Assembly (NCBI GenBank): GCA_963677755.1
Contig: OY782506.1
Span: 1,674,001 to 1,738,000, forward strand
Direction: 5' to 3'
DNA length: 64,000 nt
Source: JAIOSF01 sp963677755
Lineage (GTDB): Bacteria > Campylobacterota > Campylobacteria > Campylobacterales > Arcobacteraceae
Position numbers and translations under genes: made by a program. The notes under the pieces are model-generated. The model was not told the origin of the DNA. It did no database searches and saw nothing but the letters and a program-made list of their open reading frames with translations. This document shows, one piece after another, positions 50,900 through 59,775 of the stretch (the first letter of the stretch is position 1; each line of letters starts with the position of its first letter).

Positions 50900-53521
50900 C
50901 TAAACCTTAGCTAAAAGTCCTTTTTTAGGTCCACTTTGTCCACAACATTGTTTATATTTTTTTCCACTACCACAAGGACAAGGACTATTACGAGGAATTT
51001 TTTTCTCTGTTAAAGTTGTGTTTTCTTCTTCATGATTCAAAGAAACATCTTCAATTGTATTTTCCATCTCATGGCGTAACTTTTCTATAGCTTCTTTTTC
51101 TCTTTCTAATTCTGCTTCATCTCTTAATTGTACAGAAAAAAGTATTCTTATAATTTCAAATTTAATAGAAGCTATAAGCTCTATAAACATATTATATGAC
51201 TCTTTTTTATACTCTACAAGTGGATCTTTTTGATTATATCCACGCAGACCAATTCCTGTTTTTAATGTATCCATTGAATATAAATGTTCTCTATATGCTT
51301 TATCTAACACTTGAAGATAGAGAATTCTTTCTATCTCAGCTCTTTGTTCTGGAGCAGGTGCAGACATCTTTTGTTCATAAATATCTTTTAAAATCTTCAC
51401 TAATTTTTCGTAGAGTTCATCAAAGTCATTTGACTCTACATCTTCTTTTGTTATATCAACATTTAAATCTTCTTTGATTTTAAGTACTACATTTTCATAG
51501 TTAAAATCTTCTATCATCACACTTGTACTTACATCTTTTGCATTTTCAATAATCACTGCTACAAATTCACCGATATTTTCATCCACTTTAGTTGCTATAT
51601 CATAATCTTCATTTAACAAATCATTTCTAAAACTATAGATTACTTTTCTTTGTTCATTTGCTACATCATCATATTCAAGGAGATGTTTTCTTGACTCAAA
51701 GTGCATAGTTTCCACTTTTTTCTGTGCATTTTCAACTGCTCTTGTTACCATACCTGATTCAATATGTTCACCCTCTTCAAGTCCAAGTCTTGACATCACA
51801 CCAGCAATTTTGTCACTTCCAAATATTCTTAAAAGGTTATCTTCTAAACTTAGATAAAATTGTGATTCACCAACATCACCTTGTCGTCCAGCACGACCTC
51901 GAAGCTGATTATCAATTCTTCTACTTTCATGTCTTTCTGTTCCTAAAATAACCAATCCACCAAGTTCTAAACACTCCTCTGGAAGTTTAATATCAACACC
52001 ACGACCAGCCATATTTGTAGCAATAGTAACAGCACCTTTAAGTCCTGCATCTTCAACTATTTTTCCCTCTTTTTCATGCTGTTTTGCATTTAAAACTGTA
52101 TGTGGTATTTTCTCTTTTTTTAATAACTCATGTAATTTTTCAGATTTTTCAATACTTGCAGTTCCTACTAATACAGGTTGTCCCTTTGCATTGAGTTCTT
52201 TAATTCTATGACAAACAGCTATAAACTTTTCTCTTTCTGTTTTATAAATAAGGTCATTTTTATCAACTCTTTGGATAGGTACATTTGTAGGTATTGAAAC
52301 AACATCAAGATTATAAATTTCTGCAAACTCAGTAGCTTCTGTTTGTGCTGTTCCTGTCATACCAGCTAGCTTATTATACATTCTAAAATAATTTTGAAAT
52401 GTAATATCTGCTAATGTTTGCGATTCTTCTTTAATCTCTACACCCTCTTTTGCTTCTAAAGCTTGGTGTAAACCATCACTAAATCTTCTTCCTTCACTTA
52501 ATCGTCCTGTAAACTCATCAACAATAATTACTTCATCATTTTGAACTACATAATCAACATCTTTTTCAAATAGATAATTAGCTTTCAGTGCTTGATCAAG
52601 ATTATGTGAAAGTGAAGCATATTCTAGTGAATAAAGATTATCTACATCATATAATTCTTGTGCTTTTTCAATACCTGCTTCTGTTAAAAGTACTACTTTG
52701 TTTTTTTCATCAACAGTAAAATCACCAGTTACTTCATCAGATTCACTTGGATTTTTTGCTTCTCTTCTCTCACCTTTTTCTAGTTGCAATGCTATTTTTT
52801 GAGATCGCACATAGTCTGAATTTTTATGGCTTGTTGGTCCTGAGATTATCAAAGGCGTTCTCGCTTCATCAATTAAAATTGAATCTACCTCATCAACTAT
52901 TACAAAGTTATATTCTCTTTGTACTTGTTCATCAAGTGAATAATGCATATTATCCCGTAAAAAATCAAACCCAAACTCATTATTAGTACCATAAGTTATA
53001 TGGGCATTATATTGTTCTTTTCTCTCTTGTTCGCTTCCTATTTCAGCAGTTAATGCCCCAACGCTAAATCCAAGAAAATTATATAAAGGTTCTAACTCTT
53101 TAGCATCTCTTGAAGCCAAATAGTCATTTACAGTTACTACATGTACCCCTTTACCACTCATGGCATTTAATGAAACTGCCAATGTTCCAACAAGAGTTTT
53201 CCCTTCCCCTGTTTTCATCTCAGCAATTCTACCCTCATGTAAAACCATACCACCAATAAGCTGTACATCATAGTGTCTCATATTTAAAACTCTTTTACTA
53301 GCTTCTCTTGTGATTGCAAAACTATCAACAAGAACTTCATCTAAAGTTTTTGTATTATTTTGAACTTCAATTTTAAGTTCATTAAATCTTTGTTGTAATT
53401 CTTCATTTGAAAGTGTTGAGTATGATTCCTCAAGAGCATTGATAAGTTCTACTCTTTTTTTATATTTTTTAACCTCTTTATCATTTCGTGTACCAAATAT
53501 TTTTGAAAAGATATTTAACAT
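50900..53521 (-). CDS. secA: Preprotein translocase ATPase SecA
   Basis: 873 residues with the full SecA plan: Walker A MKTGEGKTLVG, the DEAD-like VDEVDSILIDEARTPL, helicase domain II with NMAGRGVDIKL, and RGRAGRQGD. The C-terminal zinc SEC-C motif reads PCPCGSGKKYKQCC. It drives proteins through SecYEG. It heads a minus-strand run secA-lolC-rhodanese. The upstream gap to 53737 carries no gene; divergent promoters are expected there. Confidence 0.98.
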   Translation of the reverse strand: MLNIFSKIFGTRNDKEVKKYKKRVELINALEESYSTLSNEELQQRFNELKIEVQNNTKTLDEVLVDSFAITREASKRVLNMRHYDVQLIGGMVLHEGRIAEMKTGEGKTLVGTLAVSLNAMSGKGVHVVTVNDYLASRDAKELEPLYNFLGFSVGALTAEIGSEQERKEQYNAHITYGTNNEFGFDFLRDNMHYSLDEQVQREYNFVIVDEVDSILIDEARTPLIISGPTSHKNSDYVRSQKIALQLEKGERREAKNPSESDEVTGDFTVDEKNKVVLLTEAGIEKAQELYDVDNLYSLEYASLSHNLDQALKANYLFEKDVDYVVQNDEVIIVDEFTGRLSEGRRFSDGLHQALEAKEGVEIKEESQTLADITFQNYFRMYNKLAGMTGTAQTEATEFAEIYNLDVVSIPTNVPIQRVDKNDLIYKTEREKFIAVCHRIKELNAKGQPVLVGTASIEKSEKLHELLKKEKIPHTVLNAKQHEKEGKIVEDAGLKGAVTIATNMAGRGVDIKLPEECLELGGLVILGTERHESRRIDNQLRGRAGRQGDVGESQFYLSLEDNLLRIFGSDKIAGVMSRLGLEEGEHIESGMVTRAVENAQKKVETMHFESRKHLLEYDDVANEQRKVIYSFRNDLLNEDYDIATKVDENIGEFVAVIIENAKDVSTSVMIEDFNYENVVLKIKEDLNVDITKEDVESNDFDELYEKLVKILKDIYEQKMSAPAPEQRAEIERILYLQVLDKAYREHLYSMDTLKTGIGLRGYNQKDPLVEYKKESYNMFIELIASIKFEIIRILFSVQLRDEAELEREKEAIEKLRHEMENTIEDVSLNHEEENTTLTEKKIPRNSPCPCGSGKKYKQCCGQSGPKKGLLAKV

Positions 53522-53736
53522 TTATAGTGTTCCTTGTTGTATATTTTGTAAGTAAATCGCTTTAGGCGATATATTCTATAATTTGAAGCTAATATTTTAT
53601 CTAAAGGTTTGTTATGAAGTTATTAAATTAATAACATTTAATAAGAGATGATAAACTCTTTTGTTATTTGCAAAAAAAATAAATTTCTTTTAACTTTATT
53701 TAGTATATTATAAAACAAAAAACAAAAAGAGAAGAA

Positions 53737-55185
53737 ATGATAATTTACATACATGGTTTTGGAGGAAATGCAAAGGGAAATAAAGCTGAAATTTTAAGCC
53801 AATTATTAGGACATCATGGCTTTATATCTCTCTCTTTATCTTATATACCTGATTTAGCGATTAGTACTCTTAAAGAGTTAATATCTACTTTGTTAGAAAC
53901 ACAAAAAGTGTATCTTATTGGCTCATCACTTGGTGGATATTATGCAACATATTTAGCAGACTATTTTAATATTCCAGCAGTTCTTATAAATCCAGCAGTT
54001 AATCCCACTGTCACACTTAAAAGAGCTTTAGGATATGCTCCAAGTTTTTATGACAATAGCACCTATGAGTGGAATGAAAACCACCTAGAGATGTTAAAAA
54101 AGTTTGAAGTAACAAATATTAAAAGTGAACTGTATATGCTTCTAAGCCAAAAAGGTGATGAGCTTTTAAACTACAAAGAAGCTGTTGATAAGTTTTCAAA
54201 CTCAAAAATAATAGTGGAGGAAAATGGAAACCACAGTTTTGATGGAATTGAGCGACATATAAGTAATATTCAAAACTTTTTTGTAGAAGCTAAAGATAGT
54301 AATAAGATATTAGAATATATCGATATAATAGGTTATAAAAAGTTTATACAATATATTGATATGGATAAACTTATCGTGGCTATGTATTGGTTTAATGATA
54401 AAATTCAACACAATATCTTTGATAGTATGAGTCAAAGGTTGCAAGATAGATTTAAAGAGGAGATTGAACTTCTTGGTACACCCAGTATAGAACATATTAA
54501 AGAATCTCTTCTTGATATAAAAATAGAACTTGAAAACGAATTTTATTATGAACTAGAAGAGGTTATAAATCAAAATGATAACAAGAAGATGGAAAAGAAA
54601 CCTTCTAACAGCTCGTCAGATAAAATAAACCCTCTTTTAAACGTATCTTATTTCACTTGCGATGCTTTTCAAGAAGCCTTTGAGTTTGCAACAAAAGCAC
54701 ATAAAGAACAAAAAACACCATTTGGTTATCCATATATCTTTCATTGTGTAAGTGTGGCTATGATAGTACTAGAAGCTAGCTTGAATGAAAAGTCAAAAAA
54801 TACAAATAATGCTGTGATCGTTGCTCTTTTACATGATACTTTAGAGGATACAGATACCACTTTTGATGAGATAGAAGAGAAATTTGGAGAAAATATAGCA
54901 AATGGTGTAATGGCCTTAACTTTAAATAAAACACTCCCAACAAAATCAGAACAAATCAAAGATAGTTTAGAAAGAATTAAAAAATGTGAAGAATGGGTAT
55001 GGATGGTAAAACTATCTGATAGAATAAACAATCTTGGAACTCCACCTACTCATTGGGACAATGAAAAGAAACTAAAATACTTAAATGATGCACGGGTTAT
55101 CTATGTGGAACTAAATGAATCAAGTGAATTTTTAGCTTTAAAACTACAAAATAAAATAGTAAATTATGAAAGATATTTATCATGA
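53737..55185 (+). CDS. Fusion protein: YqiA-like esterase, FliG C-terminal-like module, Mesh1/SpoT-like HD hydrolase
   Basis: 482 residues, three parts. Residues 1-183 are a UPF0227/YqiA-type alpha/beta hydrolase: HGFGG oxyanion loop (6-10), nucleophile Ser64 in GSSLGG, acid near Asp141 and His166 in NGNHSF. Residues about 200-268 align without gaps to the C-terminal subdomain of flagellar FliG, around FDSMSQRLQDRFKEEIE. Residues about 305-480 are an HD domain of the (p)ppGpp-hydrolase group, with His336 in YIFH, HDTLED (366-371) and KLSDRINNL (425-433). Each part is full length, and no synthetase domain is present. The start is supported by GAGAAG upstream. I know of no described protein with this combination; the FliG part is my own alignment from memory and needs a structure check. 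Substrates are not known. Confidence 0.8.
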   Translation: MIIYIHGFGGNAKGNKAEILSQLLGHHGFISLSLSYIPDLAISTLKELISTLLETQKVYLIGSSLGGYYATYLADYFNIPAVLINPAVNPTVTLKRALGYAPSFYDNSTYEWNENHLEMLKKFEVTNIKSELYMLLSQKGDELLNYKEAVDKFSNSKIIVEENGNHSFDGIERHISNIQNFFVEAKDSNKILEYIDIIGYKKFIQYIDMDKLIVAMYWFNDKIQHNIFDSMSQRLQDRFKEEIELLGTPSIEHIKESLLDIKIELENEFYYELEEVINQNDNKKMEKKPSNSSSDKINPLLNVSYFTCDAFQEAFEFATKAHKEQKTPFGYPYIFHCVSVAMIVLEASLNEKSKNTNNAVIVALLHDTLEDTDTTFDEIEEKFGENIANGVMALTLNKTLPTKSEQIKDSLERIKKCEEWVWMVKLSDRINNLGTPPTHWDNEKKLKYLNDARVIYVELNESSEFLALKLQNKIVNYERYLS

Positions 55186-55318
55186 TATAATGAGAAGGAA
55201 AAGAGAAGTAAGTTTTCAATTAATTTATTTTTAGAAGTACCCTTTATTATAATAATGGTAAAATATTATCAATAAGTACAAAGTAATTTTAAAACTTACA
55301 ATTAAAGGATTTTCTATT

Positions 55319-55837
55319 ATGAAGATGTTTATTTTCATTCTTTTTTTCACAACTACAATATTTGCTAATGATTTAAAAAATATCAATACTTTTGAAGCTT
55401 CGTTTAAACAATCAATTATAAATAGTTCCAATAAAGAGATACTCTATACAGGAAAAATCTATATAAAAAAACCACTTAAAATTTTTTGGAAATACAATGA
55501 CCCAATCGAAAAACTTGTTTATATTACAAATAATATAGTTACTATTATAGAACCAGAACTAGAACAAGCAATAACTTCAAAACTTGATAATGAGTTTAAT
55601 ATTTTAGGACTACTTAATAATTCCACAAAAATATCTCCGACGCAATATCTCTCAACTTTTCAAAATACTCAATATAAATTAACAATTGTAGATAATACAC
55701 TTCAAGATATAAGTTACAAAGATAGTATAGACAACACTATTTTAATAAGTTTTTCAAATATCAATCAAAACAAACCAATCAAAGATACTGTCTTTAAATT
55801 TCAGATACCTCAAGAGTACGATATTATTAGAAAATAA
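55319..55837 (+). CDS. lolA: Outer-membrane lipoprotein carrier LolA
   Basis: 172 residues. The signal peptide (MKMFIFILFFTTTIFA) is followed by a LolA fold: FEASFKQSI, the beta strand YTGKIYIKKPLKIFWKYNDP typical of LolA, and VYITNNIVTIIEPELEQA. LolA carries lipoproteins through the periplasm to the outer membrane. An AAAGGA site precedes the ATG and TATAAT is at 55248-55253. Its stop is 24 bases before the RNase P RNA 5' end. It lies close to the LolC/E permease gene and secA. Confidence 0.9.
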   Translation: MKMFIFILFFTTTIFANDLKNINTFEASFKQSIINSSNKEILYTGKIYIKKPLKIFWKYNDPIEKLVYITNNIVTIIEPELEQAITSKLDNEFNILGLLNNSTKISPTQYLSTFQNTQYKLTIVDNTLQDISYKDSIDNTILISFSNINQNKPIKDTVFKFQIPQEYDIIRK

Positions 55838-55848
55838 GCTCTTTTAGC

Positions 55849-55854
55849 TATACT
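55849..55854 (+). promoter_or_regulatory. -10 box of the rnpB promoter
   Basis: TATACT ends eight bases before the predicted 5' end of the RNase P RNA at 55862, the right spacing for a -10 box, and lies just after the lolA stop codon. No -35 box is seen. Confidence 0.55.
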
Positions 55855-55861
55855 TTCAATT

Positions 55862-56193
55862 AAGGTACAATAAGCAATAGCTTGCATTTTGCAAGAGGAA
55901 AGTCTGAGCTGCTGTGAAGTATGGTTCCATTTAACAAATGGCTAGGGTAACCTAAGGGATAGTGCAACAGAAAGTAAACTACCTCAATCTTGGTTAGATA
56001 TGAGGAAAAGGTGAAACGGCGAGGTAAGAGCTCGCCAGTGTCTTAAGTAATTTAGACAGCTATGTAAACCCAACCTGCAGCAAGAAGAGATGGTATAAAC
56101 TTCACACTTTTGGCTCTTCGCACGATTGATTTTGTAAAAAATCAACTAGATAAATTATTGCTAACTACAAAACTCAGCTTACCGTTGTACCTT
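55862..56193 (+). ncRNA. rnpB: RNase P RNA, bacterial type A-like
   Basis: About 332 bases, non-coding. The conserved regions are visible: AGAGGAAAGTC (near the 5' end), a central GATAGTGCAACAGAAA, and a 3' AACTCAGCTTACCG. The ends pair perfectly: AAGGTACAA (55862-55870) with TTGTACCTT (56185-56193) as helix P1, which fixes both ends. It is the catalytic RNA that trims the 5' leader of tRNA precursors. A TATACT box sits at the right distance upstream. The 3' end lies one base from the stop codon of the convergent wbpM-like gene, with only a short T-run behind it. Confidence 0.95.
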
Positions 56194-56194
56194 T

Positions 56195-57922
56195 TTAATT
56201 TAACTGATGATTAAACTCTGGAACAATCTCTTGTAGTTTATTTAATTTATCTTCCGTATTAACTAATTCTAAAATATCATTATTTAATTTTTCAATATCA
56301 TAACTTGTTTTTCCAGCAACAGTAATAGACTCATATTGTGTTTTTGCATCACTATCATCTATAAGTAACTCTTCATAAAGTTTTTCACCAGGTCTTAATC
56401 CTGTATATTCTATAGCTATATCTTTTCTACCACTTAATTCTACCATCTTTTGGGCTAAATCAGCTATCTTAATAGGTTCGCCCATATCAAGAATAAATAT
56501 CTCACCTTTACTACCTAATGAAGCTGCTTGAAGCACAAGTTCACAAGCTTCAGGTATGAGCATAAAATATCTAGTAATATCTTTATGAGTTACTGTTATA
56601 GGCTTGCCTGCTTCTATTTGTGATTTGAATTTTGGTATGACACTTCCACTACTTCCTAGAACATTACCAAATCTTACTGCAACAACCTGCGTATCTTTTG
56701 AATCTACATTTTGTAAATACAACTCACAAATTCGTTTCGTTGTACCCATCACATTTGTTGGACGAACTGCTTTATCTGTAGAAATTAATAGAAAATTTTT
56801 CACTTTATGTTTAATAGAACAATCTATTGTGTTTTTAGTTCCTATAATATTATTAATAATTGCTTCACCAATATTATCCTCAACTAATGGCACATGCTTA
56901 TATGCAGCTGCATGTATCACAATATCTGGACTATATTTTTCAAATGTTTTGTCTAAAAGCTCTTTATTGGATACTGATTGCATCACAAATTTTGGATTAT
57001 ATTTTTCTAACTCTTGAGCGATTGTGTAAAGATTAAATTCACTATGATCAAGGAGTATTAACTGTTTTGCACCAAAATTCACACATTCTCTTGCTATTTG
57101 ACTTCCAATACTTCCACCAGCACCTGTAATCAATACAGTTTTATTTACTATAAAACTTTTGATTGCTGTTTTATCTAAATCTTTTGGGTGTCTAGCTAAC
57201 AAATCTTCAACACTAATATCTTTTAATTGTGTAGTGAAGTCTTTATCTCTTAATATCTCCTCAAGTGATGGAAGAATTTGTATCTCTTGAAAAAACACAT
57301 TTAAATCATCATAAACATTTTTAATCTCAAGAGTTGTTGCACTAGGCATTGCTATAACTAATAAATCATACTTTTTGTTTTTAAGTTTTTCTTTAAGATA
57401 TTTAGGTGAAAGTATACGAACACCATCTATACTTCTTCCTTGTAAAGACAAGTCATCATCTACTAAATACCTTACATTGTATTCTGTATATTTAAACTCT
57501 TCTTTTAGTTTTACACCAGCTTTTCCAGCACCATAAATAACAACATTTTTTGTTTTCTCAATTGTACTTCTATTAATAATATAATAATAAAAATACATAG
57601 TAAAATTTACAATAAAAATATATAAAAAAAGTTCACTAGCTAAAAATGCAAATCTTACTTCACCATGATAATATGGCGCATACAATACAAAAGGGACAAT
57701 ATATACAAAACTTTTTATGAGAAATGTTTTTTGAGTGGCTTTACTCCAAGATAAAGAATAGTCTTTAAATATAAGTAAAGAAGCAATTATACGCAAAACT
57801 ATCACACTTAATACTAATTTTATATCAAATGAAACATGAAATATAAAAAAAGTCCAACTAAAAGTGATAATAGAAAATGTAATTATCACTATAAAATTTA
57901 ATATTCGTTTATCTAAAATCAT
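56195..57922 (-). CDS. WbpM/PglF-like nucleotide-sugar 4,6-dehydratase
   Basis: 575 residues. Four to five membrane helices (1-130) are followed by a first nucleotide-binding fold (VVIYGAGKAGVKL) and a second, catalytic SDR domain with the NAD loop LITGAGGSIGSQIA and the family triad region STDKAVRPTNVMGTTKRICE (Ser..Met..Lys). WbpM/PglF enzymes remove water from UDP-GlcNAc at carbons 4 and 6. The product feeds 4-ketoreductases or aminotransferases for QuiNAc, FucNAc or bacillosamine. It is the last gene of the cluster and overlaps the WbpL-like gene by four bases. Without an aminotransferase and acetyltransferase nearby, the UDP-D-QuiNAc/FucNAc route is favoured over bacillosamine. Confidence 0.92.
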   Translation of the reverse strand: MILDKRILNFIVIITFSIITFSWTFFIFHVSFDIKLVLSVIVLRIIASLLIFKDYSLSWSKATQKTFLIKSFVYIVPFVLYAPYYHGEVRFAFLASELFLYIFIVNFTMYFYYYIINRSTIEKTKNVVIYGAGKAGVKLKEEFKYTEYNVRYLVDDDLSLQGRSIDGVRILSPKYLKEKLKNKKYDLLVIAMPSATTLEIKNVYDDLNVFFQEIQILPSLEEILRDKDFTTQLKDISVEDLLARHPKDLDKTAIKSFIVNKTVLITGAGGSIGSQIARECVNFGAKQLILLDHSEFNLYTIAQELEKYNPKFVMQSVSNKELLDKTFEKYSPDIVIHAAAYKHVPLVEDNIGEAIINNIIGTKNTIDCSIKHKVKNFLLISTDKAVRPTNVMGTTKRICELYLQNVDSKDTQVVAVRFGNVLGSSGSVIPKFKSQIEAGKPITVTHKDITRYFMLIPEACELVLQAASLGSKGEIFILDMGEPIKIADLAQKMVELSGRKDIAIEYTGLRPGEKLYEELLIDDSDAKTQYESITVAGKTSYDIEKLNNDILELVNTEDKLNKLQEIVPEFNHQLN

Positions 57923-58893
57923 TCAAATTCTTTCTTATTATCTATATATTTTACAACAAAGTATAATAACATAATAGCTATGAGAAAAACTATAAAAATA
58001 TTACTTATAAAATAAACAAGCAAAAATAAAATTAGATTAATAATTATTGCATAGTTTGTTACTTTATAGTGACTCCACCCAGCTTGAGTAAGACGTTGAT
58101 AAGCATGTTTCTTATGAGCAAGAGAGAGTTTTTCACCCTTAAACTTTCTTCGTATTAAAGTCAAAGTAGCATCAAACCAGAATAAAGCAAAAAGAATAAT
58201 CCAAATCCATAAATTTGTAGCTTCCTGATTTGCATAATATATTGTAAATATAGCTATATTATACCCAAGAAGTGTACTTCCTACATCACCCATAAATATT
58301 TTTGCTTTATTCCAATTCCAATAAAGGAAACCAAGAACAGATACAGCTAATATTCCAAAATGTAAATCTCCAAATAGTAATAACCCAGCAACACTTAAAA
58401 ATACAAACTCACTTCCTACATAACCATTAATACCATCAATAAAGTTCGTAAGGTTTATATACCAAACTATTAGTAGGAATGCAAAAACATTTGTCATTAT
58501 TGTGTTTTCAATACGAAAAACTCCAAAAGTTAGGTTCTCAAATCCACCTAAAAAATATAGCCCAACTAAAGCTACTATAGCTTGAACCGCTAACCTAAGC
58601 TTAGGGCTCAGTTCATATATATCATCAAAGAAACTAACTATACTAATAATCACCCCAGCCATCAAAGCATAAAAAAGATTTACATTGATATCATCTGTAA
58701 AATAAAGATATAAAAGCCCTAAAAACCAAGTAAAAGCTATGGCAATGCCACCACCATGCGGAGTAGGTACTGTATGTGAGCTTCTTTCGTTTACTTCATC
58801 TAGCAATGCATTTTTTATATAGTAATTTTTTATGAGATATGTAAGTAAAAACGATAATACAAATAAAACTACTACAAACCAATAATTCAACAT
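57919..58893 (-). CDS. WbpL/WecA-like initiating sugar-phosphate transferase
   Basis: 324 residues with about ten membrane helices and the polyprenyl-phosphate HexNAc-phosphate transferase motifs: SSHTVPTPHGGGIAIAF, NLTNFIDGINGYVG, KIFMGDVGSTLLGY and HKKHAYQRL. It attaches the first sugar phosphate (probably a D-FucNAc or D-QuiNAc phosphate) to undecaprenyl phosphate. The SDR gene upstream ends directly before it, and the WbpM-like gene overlaps it. WbpL of Pseudomonas is the best model; the acceptor sugar is inferred from neighbours. Confidence 0.9.
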   Translation of the reverse strand: MLNYWFVVVLFVLSFLLTYLIKNYYIKNALLDEVNERSSHTVPTPHGGGIAIAFTWFLGLLYLYFTDDINVNLFYALMAGVIISIVSFFDDIYELSPKLRLAVQAIVALVGLYFLGGFENLTFGVFRIENTIMTNVFAFLLIVWYINLTNFIDGINGYVGSEFVFLSVAGLLLFGDLHFGILAVSVLGFLYWNWNKAKIFMGDVGSTLLGYNIAIFTIYYANQEATNLWIWIILFALFWFDATLTLIRRKFKGEKLSLAHKKHAYQRLTQAGWSHYKVTNYAIIINLILFLLVYFISNIFIVFLIAIMLLYFVVKYIDNKKEFE

Positions 58894-59775
58894 TTAAAAT
58901 TCACCATTTACCATTAGGTTAATCCCCTCTTCTACACTATATGGATTTGCAAGGTTCAATTTTTCTTGTGTGATTCTATTATCAACTTCCAAACTTCCAT
59001 AAAGTCTTTTATGAAAAGATGACTTAAACACCTTTAATAAACTCTCAAAAAATGGTATCTTTATAAGATATATTTCTTTATCAATATTTTTAGCTATCAA
59101 TTCAATAAGTCTTACAGTACTCACAGACTCATTATCACAAGCCAAGAATATTCCAGATTGTTTTTGAGTTATAATCTCATCTACTATATGACAAAGATTT
59201 CCAATATACACAATACTTCGTTTATTTTCTATTTTGCCAAAGGGTAATACAGGAATTTTATCTACTAAATTTACAAGATTTTTGATATTTGCTTTTACTC
59301 CATAACCATATACAATGGGTGTTCTTATGACACTTACCTTAAAACTCTCATCTTGAAGCTTTGTCAGTTCTAGTTCTGCTTTTAATTTACTTTTCCCATA
59401 TTCATCTTCTGGCTTACAAACACTATTCTCACTATATATATCATCAGTTTCTTCACCATATACTTTAATTGTACTCATAAATACAAACTGTTTTACTCCA
59501 GTTACTTTAGCTTTTTTTGCTAGTTTCAAAGTTTGAGTTATATTTACTCTTTCATATTCTTCTTTACTTGCTCCACCCATTTGATGTACCAAAGCAGAAA
59601 GATGAACAATAGAATCTATATCATCTAAATCTAATTTATCTATATCATCATTAAGAAATGAAAATGTTTTTATATCATATTTTGTTTTATATTTATCTAT
59701 AAAATAGTTTCCTATAAAGCCACTACTTCCAGTTAACAGTATTTTATAAATAAAATTATTATCACAATGTGTCAT
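58894..59775 (-). CDS. NAD-dependent SDR, probable 4-ketoreductase/epimerase for UDP-sugar (WbpV/WbjF-like)
   Basis: 293 residues of the extended SDR family: NAD loop LLTGSSGFIGNYF, then the catalytic YxxxK in DEYGKSKLKAEL. The fit is best with WbpV/WbjF-type enzymes that lie beside WbpL and WbpM in O-antigen clusters and are thought to reduce the 4-keto product of WbpM to UDP-D-QuiNAc or UDP-D-FucNAc. Its ATG directly follows the GT stop, and GAGGTGG in the end of the GT gene serves as ribosome site. Exact stereochemistry cannot be read from sequence. Confidence 0.82.
   Translation of the reverse strand: MTHCDNNFIYKILLTGSSGFIGNYFIDKYKTKYDIKTFSFLNDDIDKLDLDDIDSIVHLSALVHQMGGASKEEYERVNITQTLKLAKKAKVTGVKQFVFMSTIKVYGEETDDIYSENSVCKPEDEYGKSKLKAELELTKLQDESFKVSVIRTPIVYGYGVKANIKNLVNLVDKIPVLPFGKIENKRSIVYIGNLCHIVDEIITQKQSGIFLACDNESVSTVRLIELIAKNIDKEIYLIKIPFFESLLKVFKSSFHKRLYGSLEVDNRITQEKLNLANPYSVEEGINLMVNGEF

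Noticed and set aside
55862..56193. tmRNA or a small protein gene downstream of lolA
   Set aside because: The GAGGAAAGTC and ACAGAAA motifs and the end-pairing P1 helix identify RNase P RNA; there is no tRNA-like acceptor or tag frame.
56195..57922. Bacillosamine (Pgl) pathway assignment for the WbpM/PglF-like gene
   Set aside because: No PglE aminotransferase, PglD acetyltransferase or oligosaccharyltransferase PglB is seen nearby, and the WbpL-like and WbpV-like neighbours fit an O-antigen-type cluster better. It cannot be fully excluded because the genes could lie elsewhere.
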